Assembly: GCF_014268615.1 (NCBI RefSeq) | Contig: NZ_JABWQV010000035.1 | Coordinates: 1 to 33,205 of the forward strand | DNA from: Pseudomonas tehranensis | GTDB lineage: Bacteria > Pseudomonadota > Gammaproteobacteria > Pseudomonadales > Pseudomonadaceae | Length of the DNA stretch: 33,205 nt | Reading direction: 5' to 3' | In this document: positions 1 through 5,546 of the stretch, in pieces | How positions within the stretch are numbered: position 1 is the stretch's first letter | How the letters are laid out: each line of letters begins with the position of its first letter | Position numbers and translations under genes: made by a program | Notes under the pieces: model-generated | Told to the model about the DNA's origin: nothing | What the model saw: only the letters and a program-made list of their open reading frames with translations | The model's database searches: none

Positions 1-28
1 CCTTCGCGAGCAAGCCCGCTCCCACATT
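1..28 (-). repeat. REP element downstream of agtD, cut by window edge
   Basis: Read on the minus strand this is a typical Pseudomonas REP core, with TGTGGGAGCGGGC followed by TTGCTCGCGAA. It lies 17 bp beyond the agtD stop codon, at the 3' end of the transporter operon. Any inverted partner would be outside the window. REP elements at operon ends often stabilise the 3' end of the transcript; that role is inferred here. Confidence 0.8.
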
Positions 29-44
29 GGTTTTGCGTTGGACC

Positions 45-869
45 TCAGACTTGGGTGGTGCGCAGTTTCTCGCTACGCCCGCGCAACCACTCCAGAGTCA
101 GCAACAGGATCACCGAGAAGGCGATCAGCAGCGTCGCGGCGGCGGCGATGGTGGGACTGAGGTTCTCGCGGATACCGCTGAACATCTGCCTTGGCAACGT
201 TGCCTGCTCGGGACCGGCCAGGAACAGCGTCACCACCACCTCATCGAATGACGTCGCGAAGGCGAACAGTGCGCCGGAGATCACGCCCGGGGCGATCAAC
301 GGCAGGGTCACTCGACGAAACGCCGTCAAGGGTGAAGCTCCAAGGCTGGCGGCGGCCCGAACCAGGTTGTAGTTAAAGCCCTGCAGAGTCGCCGACACCG
401 TGATGATGACGAACGGCACGCCCAGCACGGCATGGACCACGATCAGCGAGAAGAAACTGTTGCCCATCCCCAGCGGCGCGAAAAACAGGTAGCTGGCTAC
501 CCCGATGATCACCACCGGAACCACCATCGGCGAGATCACCAGGGCCATCACCAGCGCCTTGCCCGGAAAGTCGCCACGGGTCAGGCCAATAGCCGCCAGG
601 GTGCCGAAGACCATCGCCAGAACCGTCGCCGCCGGGGCGACGATGACGCTGTTCCTCAGCGCCCGCATCCACTCCGCCGAAGCAAAGAAATCGTGGTACC
701 ACTGCAACGAAAAGCCTTGCAACGGGTACACCAGGAAGCTGCCGGAGTTGAACGACAATGGAATGATCACCAGCACCGGCAGAATCAGGAACAACAGGAT
801 CAGCCCGCAGAATATGCGCAAGCTGTAGAACCACACCCGCTCGACGGGGGACATGTAAGGACTCAGCAT
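45..869 (-). CDS. agtD: ABC transporter permease AgtD (PotC/YdcV-like)
   Basis: Inner-membrane permease of 274 residues, the last gene of the agtABCD importer. About six hydrophobic segments are visible, the first at residues 15-40. The cytoplasmic EAA loop that docks on the ATPase is at about 171-190 (RAAASLGASPLTAFRRVTLP). Length and arrangement match the PotC/PotI/YdcV family of binding-protein-dependent transport permeases. The ATG is preceded by GGGAGA and starts 12 bp after the agtC stop, so the two permeases are almost certainly co-translated and pair in the membrane. The agt name and the substrates (4-aminobutyrate, 5-aminovalerate) come from synteny with P. aeruginosa PA0603-PA0606; sequence alone would only give a polyamine/amino-acid-type permease. 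Confidence 0.93.
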   Translation of the reverse strand: MLSPYMSPVERVWFYSLRIFCGLILLFLILPVLVIIPLSFNSGSFLVYPLQGFSLQWYHDFFASAEWMRALRNSVIVAPAATVLAMVFGTLAAIGLTRGDFPGKALVMALVISPMVVPVVIIGVASYLFFAPLGMGNSFFSLIVVHAVLGVPFVIITVSATLQGFNYNLVRAAASLGASPLTAFRRVTLPLIAPGVISGALFAFATSFDEVVVTLFLAGPEQATLPRQMFSGIRENLSPTIAAAATLLIAFSVILLLTLEWLRGRSEKLRTTQV

Positions 870-881
870 TTCGATCTCCCC

Positions 882-2129
882 TCAGCTCAGGCGCAGGCGA
901 CTGGCGCCCACCAACCAGTTGTAAATCAGATAAAGCACGACGGTTGCCAGCAACAACAACCCGCCAAGCGCCGTGGCCATACCCCAGTTGATGCTGGTGT
1001 TGGTGTAGAACGCGACGAAATAGCTGACCATCTGATCGCTCGGGCTGCCCAGCAGTGCCGGCGTGATGTAGTAGCCGATGGCGAGGATGAACACCAACAG
1101 GCAACCGGCGCCGACACCGGCATAGGTCTGCGGGAAATACACGCGCCAGAAACTGGCGAACGGATGGCAACCCAGGGAAATCGCCGCACGCATGTAAGTC
1201 GGAGAGATGCCTTTCATCACGCTGTAAATCGGCAGGATCATGAACGGCAGCAGGATATGGACCATGGAGATGTAGACACCGGCGCGGTTGAACACCAACT
1301 CCAGCGGCTTATCGATAATACCCATGGCCATCAGGCCACTGTTGATCAGCCCGCCCGATTGCAGCAGCACGATCCACGCCGCCACCCGCACCAGGATCGA
1401 CGTCCAGAACGGCAACAGCACCAGAATCATCAGCAGGTTGCTTTGGCGCGACGGCAGGTTCGCCAGCAGGTAGGCCAACGGATAGGCCAGCACCAGGCAG
1501 ATCGCGGTGATCACCAGACCCATCCAGAACGTACGGGCAAAAATATCCAGGTAGATCGCCTGGTCGGGGGTGGCCGGGGCCAGTTCACCCAGGTCATCGA
1601 TGCGATGATCGACGGCCGCCAGCAGGTAATACGGGGTGACATCACTGGTGTTGCGGCGGATCACCTGCCAATACGCCGGATCGCCCCAGCGTTCGTCGAG
1701 GTTCTCCATCGCCTCTTTATAGGAGACCGGCTCAGTGGCGAACGGCAGCGCACGGGCGGTCTTGGTCAGCAGGCTGCGATAGCCGGCCAGTTCCATGTTC
1801 AGGCGCTTAGACAAATCGCCCAAGGTCTGATTCTTGCGGGCTTCGGCCAGGTCTTCGCTGGCGGCCTTGTACACCGGCTCGCCGGGCAACCCACGTCCGT
1901 CCCAGGCAGCGACCGCGGCGACGGTGCGCGGCATGCCGTTGACCACTTCCGGGTTGCTGACGCTTTTGAACAGCAGCGCCACGATCGGCACCAGGAACAC
2001 CAGCAACAGAAACAGTACCAGCGGCGCGATCAAGGCCTGGGCCTTCCAGCGGTTGACCCGCTCGGCGCGCTTGAGCCGCTGCTTCAGGGTGGGGCTGGTG
2101 CCCGCGTTCAGTGGAACGGCGATGGCCAT
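882..2129 (-). CDS. agtC: ABC transporter permease AgtC with large periplasmic insertion (PotB-like)
   Basis: Permease of 415 residues, about 100 longer than an ordinary PotB-type protein. A cytoplasmic N-terminus is followed by TM1 at about 33-54. Next comes a hydrophilic stretch of about 135 residues (58-195), expected to be periplasmic, and then five further membrane segments from about 200. The EAA loop is at about 311-335 (MRAAISLGCHPFASFWRVYF). The extra loop is known in a subgroup of these permeases and may touch the binding protein. The start has GGAG upstream. Between this gene and agtB lie a strong hairpin and a REPIN, so expression may be lower than that of agtB. The substrate is inferred from synteny with the P. 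aeruginosa agt operon. Confidence 0.92.
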   Translation of the reverse strand: MAIAVPLNAGTSPTLKQRLKRAERVNRWKAQALIAPLVLFLLLVFLVPIVALLFKSVSNPEVVNGMPRTVAAVAAWDGRGLPGEPVYKAASEDLAEARKNQTLGDLSKRLNMELAGYRSLLTKTARALPFATEPVSYKEAMENLDERWGDPAYWQVIRRNTSDVTPYYLLAAVDHRIDDLGELAPATPDQAIYLDIFARTFWMGLVITAICLVLAYPLAYLLANLPSRQSNLLMILVLLPFWTSILVRVAAWIVLLQSGGLINSGLMAMGIIDKPLELVFNRAGVYISMVHILLPFMILPIYSVMKGISPTYMRAAISLGCHPFASFWRVYFPQTYAGVGAGCLLVFILAIGYYITPALLGSPSDQMVSYFVAFYTNTSINWGMATALGGLLLLATVVLYLIYNWLVGASRLRLS

Positions 2130-2158
2130 GGCGAACTCCGCAAATCTTTTTGATCGTT

Positions 2159-2182
2159 ACAGAAGCGGCGTGCCGCTTCTGT
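2159..2182 (-). promoter_or_regulatory. Strong intercistronic hairpin between agtB and agtC
   Basis: ACAGAAGCGGC and GCCGCTTCTGT are perfect 11-bp inverted arms around GT. In the agt transcript the hairpin would form just 5' of the agtC ribosome binding site and 3' of the REPIN. No T-run follows it in the direction of transcription, so it looks like an RNA-stability or attenuation hairpin and not a full intrinsic terminator. Confidence 0.6.
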
Positions 2183-2202
2183 TTAAGGTGAAACGCAAAT
2201 CC

Positions 2203-2286
2203 TGTAGGAGCTGGCGCAGCCTGCGATCTTTTGAGGCCCTCATGAACACTGAAGATCAAAAGATCGCAGCCTTCGGCAGCTCCTAC
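2203..2286. repeat. REPIN of the TAGGAGCTGCCGAAGGCTGC type between agtB and agtC
   Basis: Two copies of a roughly 30-bp repeat face each other, at 2205-2234 and 2256-2285, separated by 21 bp. They differ at three of 30 positions once one is inverted. Each ends in TGCGATCTTTTGA. The right-hand copy carries the agtB stop codon (2283-2285), because its TAG is the first triplet of the repeat. The sequence type is one I know as abundant in P. fluorescens genomes. Confidence 0.85.
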
Positions 2287-3326
2287 TTGGCCGCCCAGGA
2301 GTTGAAGCGCTGTTCCAGTTGCTCACCGTTGTCAGCCCAGAAGCTGACGTCGATCTGTACCTGGTTGGCGATGTTTTCCGGGGTGGTCGGCATGTCTTTC
2401 AAGACATCCTTGGACAACAGCGGTACAGCCTGGGTATTGGCCGGGCCGTAGGCGATGTTTTCCGAGTAGGTCTTTTGCTGCTGCGGTGCCACCGAGAAAG
2501 CGATGAATTTCTTCGCAGCTTCGGCGCGGGTCTTGTCCAGACCACGTGGAATTGCCCACGCGTCGAAGTCGTAGATGCCGCCGTTCCACACCACTTTCAG
2601 GTTGCTTTCCTTCTGCACCGCAGCGATCCGACCGTTGTAGGCCGAGCTCATGACCACGTCACCGGAAGCCAGGTACTGCGGCGGCTGGGCGCCTGCCTCC
2701 CACCATTGGATGTTCGGCTTGAGTTCGTCGAGCTTCTTGAAGGCACGATCCTGGCCATCTTTGCCGGCCAGCACTTTGTAGACATCTTTCGGCGCAACGC
2801 CGTCGGCCATCAAGGCAAATTCCAGGGTGTACTTGGCGCCTTTGCGCAGGCCACGCTTGCCTGGGAATTGCTTGGTGTCCCAGAAATCCGCCCAACTGGT
2901 CGGCGCGGTTTTCAGTTTGTCGGCGTTGTAGGCCAGCACGGTCGACCACACGAAGAAGCCCACGCCGCAAGGCTGGATGGCGCCCTTGACGTAGTCTTCG
3001 GCCTTGCCGAACAGAGCCGGGTCCAGTTGCTCGAACATGTCTTCGTCACAACCACGGGACAGCTCCGGAGACTCGACTTCCACCAGGTCCCACGAAACGC
3101 TCTTGGTGTCGACCATGGCCTTGACCTTGGCCATTTCACCGTTGTATTCGCCAGCGATGATCTTGCCGTTGCCGGCCGCTTCCCACGGTGCGTAAAAGGC
3201 TTTGGCCTGAGCCGCCTTGTTCGCCCCACCAAAAGACACCACAGTCAGGTCCGGGCCCGCCGCCATCGCGCTTGCCGCACCCATCATGCCCAGGGTCAGG
3301 GCTGTGAACTTCAGGGATCTCAACAT
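2283..3326 (-). CDS. agtB: Periplasmic substrate-binding protein AgtB (PotD-like)
   Basis: Solute-binding protein of 347 residues that would capture the substrate in the periplasm and deliver it to AgtC/AgtD. A Sec signal peptide covers residues 1 to about 23 (basic MLRSLK start, hydrophobic core, AMA-A cleavage region). The mature protein begins LTVVSFGGANKAAQAKAF, typical of the PotD/SBP_bac_8-like family. The length is normal for the family. It lies 49 bp downstream of agtA in the same transcript. The stop codon is supplied by a REP-type repeat, suggesting that the repeat landed exactly at the gene end. GABA/5-aminovalerate binding is inferred from synteny with P. aeruginosa; residues alone do not separate it from polyamine binders. 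Confidence 0.93.
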   Translation of the reverse strand: MLRSLKFTALTLGMMGAASAMAAGPDLTVVSFGGANKAAQAKAFYAPWEAAGNGKIIAGEYNGEMAKVKAMVDTKSVSWDLVEVESPELSRGCDEDMFEQLDPALFGKAEDYVKGAIQPCGVGFFVWSTVLAYNADKLKTAPTSWADFWDTKQFPGKRGLRKGAKYTLEFALMADGVAPKDVYKVLAGKDGQDRAFKKLDELKPNIQWWEAGAQPPQYLASGDVVMSSAYNGRIAAVQKESNLKVVWNGGIYDFDAWAIPRGLDKTRAEAAKKFIAFSVAPQQQKTYSENIAYGPANTQAVPLLSKDVLKDMPTTPENIANQVQIDVSFWADNGEQLEQRFNSWAAK

Positions 3327-3375
3327 TTATTGTTCTCTCCACGTGCAGGGTTGGTGTTGGTACAGCAGGGGGCGA

Positions 3376-4500
3376 TCAATTCGCCTCTAGAAGGGGATCG
3401 AGCGCACGCACATGCTCGACTTGCCAGCCAAGCGGAACCACGTCCCCAACAGCGAGCCCGGGATCGAGTTCGGCAATCGGTTGTTTCACAAAGAAGTCGT
3501 TTTTGCCACAGACCTCCAGGCGAACCCGGACGTGGTCGCCCAGATAGATGAATTCCGCCACCCTCCCTGAGAAGCGGTTGACACATTGTTCGCTTGCGCC
3601 GTTGAGGCTCACCCGTTCCGGGCGGATCGACAGGGTCACCGGCTCGCCGGGTTTGCCGACGTTCACCGCCAGGGCCTCGACCTTTTCACCACGCCCCAGC
3701 TCTACCAGGCAACGATCACCGGTGTGGCTGTGCAAGCGGCCGTTGAGGCGATTGTTCTCGCCGATGAAGTTGGCGACGAAGGTGTTCTTTGGCTCTTCGT
3801 AGAGGGTGCGTGGCGGGGCAATCTGCTGGATTTCGCCCTGATGGAACACCGCTACGCGGTCGGACATGGTCAAGGCCTCGCCCTGGTCGTGAGTCACATA
3901 GACCACGGTGACACCGAGGCGCTGATGCAGATGCTTGATCTCCATCTGCATGTGCTCACGCAGTTGTTTGTCCAGGGCGCCAAGGGGTTCGTCCATCAGC
4001 ACCAGTTGCGGTTCGAACACCAATGCCCGGGCCAGGGCCACGCGCTGTTGCTGGCCGCCGGACAACTGCGCCGGGTAGCGTTGGGCAAACGTGTCTAGCT
4101 GGACCATGCTCAAGACGCGCTTGACCCGATCACTCACGTCGCTTTTGTTCAAACCGCGCACGGTCAGCGGGAATGCCAGGTTCTCGGCAACGGTCATGTG
4201 CGGGAACAAAGCATAGTTCTGGAACACCATGCCGATGTCACGCTTGTGAGGCGGCACGTTGTTGATGGAGCGCCCGGCCAGCTGAATCTCCCCAGCGGTG
4301 GGGGTTTCAAAACCGGCGAGCATCATCAGGCTGGTGGTTTTGCCGGAACCGGACGGCCCGAGCAGCGTCAGGAATTCGCCTTTGCGAATGTCCAGGTTGA
4401 GGTCCTTGACGATCAGGTTCTCGCCGTCGTAGCTCTTTTGCACACCACGAAAGCTGACCAGCACATCACTGGCCCCCGCGCTTGAATCGACCTGGCTCAT
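3376..4500 (-). CDS. agtA: ABC transporter ATPase AgtA (PotA-like)
   Basis: The ATPase subunit that powers the importer, 374 residues. Visible motifs are Walker A GPSGSGKTT (48-56), Q-loop Q94, signature LSGGQ (146-150), Walker B VLMDE (167-171), the D-loop region at 174-177, and H-loop His204. A C-terminal TOBE-type extension (about 270-365), normal for PotA-family ATPases, carries regulatory or substrate-linked functions in relatives. It is the first gene of the transporter unit; the 345-bp gap before it holds a palindrome and repeats and is the likely regulated promoter region. The assignment as AgtA rests on position next to agtSR. Confidence 0.94.
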   Translation of the reverse strand: MSQVDSSAGASDVLVSFRGVQKSYDGENLIVKDLNLDIRKGEFLTLLGPSGSGKTTSLMMLAGFETPTAGEIQLAGRSINNVPPHKRDIGMVFQNYALFPHMTVAENLAFPLTVRGLNKSDVSDRVKRVLSMVQLDTFAQRYPAQLSGGQQQRVALARALVFEPQLVLMDEPLGALDKQLREHMQMEIKHLHQRLGVTVVYVTHDQGEALTMSDRVAVFHQGEIQQIAPPRTLYEEPKNTFVANFIGENNRLNGRLHSHTGDRCLVELGRGEKVEALAVNVGKPGEPVTLSIRPERVSLNGASEQCVNRFSGRVAEFIYLGDHVRVRLEVCGKNDFFVKQPIAELDPGLAVGDVVPLGWQVEHVRALDPLLEAN

Positions 4501-4610
4501 ACCCGCACCTTTTGTATTGATGACTGCTTGTGAATCAAGCCTAGTGGAGCCTGGGGGCCGCGCAAATCGGGACGCAGGAGAGAATGGCCTCAGCCGGATG
4601 GAAGAGTCGG

Positions 4611-4628
4611 TGTAGGGATTTCCCTACA
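4611..4628. promoter_or_regulatory. Candidate AgtR operator upstream of agtA (7-2-7 palindrome)
   Basis: TGTAGGGATTTCCCTACA consists of perfect 8-bp inverted arms around TT. Seen as GTAGGGA-TT-TCCCTAC it has two heptamers separated by 2 bp, the arrangement used by dimers of NarL-family regulators in Escherichia coli. It lies about 110-130 bp upstream of the agtA start, and the adjacent agtR gene encodes a NarL-type regulator. Binding by AgtR is an inference. It could alternatively be bound by another regulator. Confidence 0.5.
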
Positions 4629-4650
4629 AGGATGGCGGGATTGGGTAAGA

Positions 4651-4682
4651 GCAGCGGCAAGTTATGAGCTGCAAGCCGCAAG
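4651..4682 (-). repeat. Single copy of a dispersed AGCTGCAAG-type repeat
   Basis: Read on the minus strand, these 32 bp match 27 of 32 positions of the repeat at 21542-21573 upstream of yeaH (shared parts include CTTGC, GCTTG, AGCTCA and AACTTG). It lies in the agtA-agtR gap between the 7-2-7 palindrome and the REPIN. No gene is associated with it. Confidence 0.65.
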
Positions 4683-4735
4683 CAGGGGTAGAAGCGGTGT
4701 TGGGGCGTGTCGTAAATGGATATGCCGGCGCACTG

Positions 4736-4833
4736 CCCCTGTGGGAGCGAGCCTGCTCGCGATGGCAGTGTGTCAGTCAACTACGATGCTGAATGGTCCA
4801 ACTCTATCGCGAGCAGGCTCGCTCCCACAGGGG
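4736..4833. repeat. Perfect REPIN between agtA and agtR
   Basis: Two identical 28-bp REP copies (4736-4763 and 4806-4833) face each other across a 42-bp spacer. Each contains TGTGGGAGCGAGCCTGCTCG and ends in CGCGAT. This is the standard REPIN layout of Pseudomonas, in which a RAYT transposase encoded elsewhere is thought to mobilise the doublet. The perfect match of the two arms suggests a recent insertion or maintenance by selection on pairing. It ends 12 bp from the agtR stop codon. Confidence 0.9.
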
Positions 4834-4845
4834 ATTGTGGTGGGC

Positions 4846-5475
4846 TTAGAGCAATTTGTGCTCCATCGCGTACTTCACCAGTTCCGCCAAGGAAGTGATG
4901 TTGAGCTTCTGCATCAGTCGTGCTTTGTGAGTGCTGATGGTTTTGCTGCTCAGGGCCAGTTGCTGGGCGATGTCGTTGACGTTGGCCCCTTGGGCCAGGC
5001 GCTCGAAGACCGAAAACTCACGCTCGGACAGCAGCGAGTGCAGCGGTCGGCTGTCGGTCAGGCCCACTTCGAAAACCATGCGGTCGGCCAGTTCCGGGTC
5101 GATGTAACGTCCGCCGGCGGCGACCTTGCGAATCGCCATGAGCAGCAATGCCGGGTCGCTGTCCTTGGTCGCGTAACCCGCGGCACCGACCTTCAGCGCC
5201 CGCGCCGCCATTTGCGCCTCGTCGTGCATCGACAACACCAGGATGGCCGGCGGATTGTTCAACGCACGGATCCGCGGGATCGCCTCCAGGCCATTGACGC
5301 CCGGCATGGAGATATCCAGCAGCACCACCTCGCAGGGCACATGCCGTAGGGTCTCCAGCAATTGCTCGCCATTGCTCGCCTCCCCCACCACCACCAGATC
5401 CTTGGCCAGGCCAATCAACTGTTTAATGCCTTCACGGACGATGGTGTGGTCTTCGGCTACCAGTACACGGATCAC
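4846..5475 (-). CDS. agtR: NarL/LuxR-family response regulator AgtR
   Basis: Transcription factor of 209 residues that would be phosphorylated by AgtS and activate agtABCD. The receiver domain (1 to about 118) has the acidic pair E8-D9, phospho-acceptor D54, S82 and K104. A LuxR-type helix-turn-helix follows at about 145-205 (LSEREFSVFERLAQGANVND region, then SSKTISTHKARLMQKL). The start codon is GTG (5473-5475) with GGAG 6 bp upstream. It lies 71 bp downstream of agtS, and the gap holds a small REP hairpin. The gene name comes from synteny with PA0601; the domain assignment is certain from sequence. Confidence 0.93.
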   Translation of the reverse strand: MIRVLVAEDHTIVREGIKQLIGLAKDLVVVGEASNGEQLLETLRHVPCEVVLLDISMPGVNGLEAIPRIRALNNPPAILVLSMHDEAQMAARALKVGAAGYATKDSDPALLLMAIRKVAAGGRYIDPELADRMVFEVGLTDSRPLHSLLSEREFSVFERLAQGANVNDIAQQLALSSKTISTHKARLMQKLNITSLAELVKYAMEHKLL

Positions 5476-5498
5476 GTTTTTCTCCAGATTCAGAATCT

Positions 5499-5520
5499 CA
5501 TCGCGAGCCTGCTCGCGATG
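5499..5520. repeat. REP-derived hairpin in the agtS-agtR gap
   Basis: CATCGCGAG and CTCGCGATG are perfect 9-bp arms around CCTG. This is the hairpin core of the local REP family without the GTGGGAGC tail. It sits between the agtS stop and the agtR ribosome binding site. Confidence 0.7.
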
Positions 5521-5546
5521 GCCTCAGGCAAGCCTAGCGAAAGCCA

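Noticed and set aside
432..2153. 573-codon open frame on the plus strand, Gln/His/Arg-rich
   Set aside because: It lies antisense to agtC and agtD, whose membrane segments and EAA loops are clear. Its composition is that of a GC-rich antisense shadow.
4541..4780. 79-codon minus-strand open frame in the agtA-agtR gap
   Set aside because: It runs through the palindrome, the dispersed repeat and the left REP arm and has no gene-like composition or ribosome binding site.
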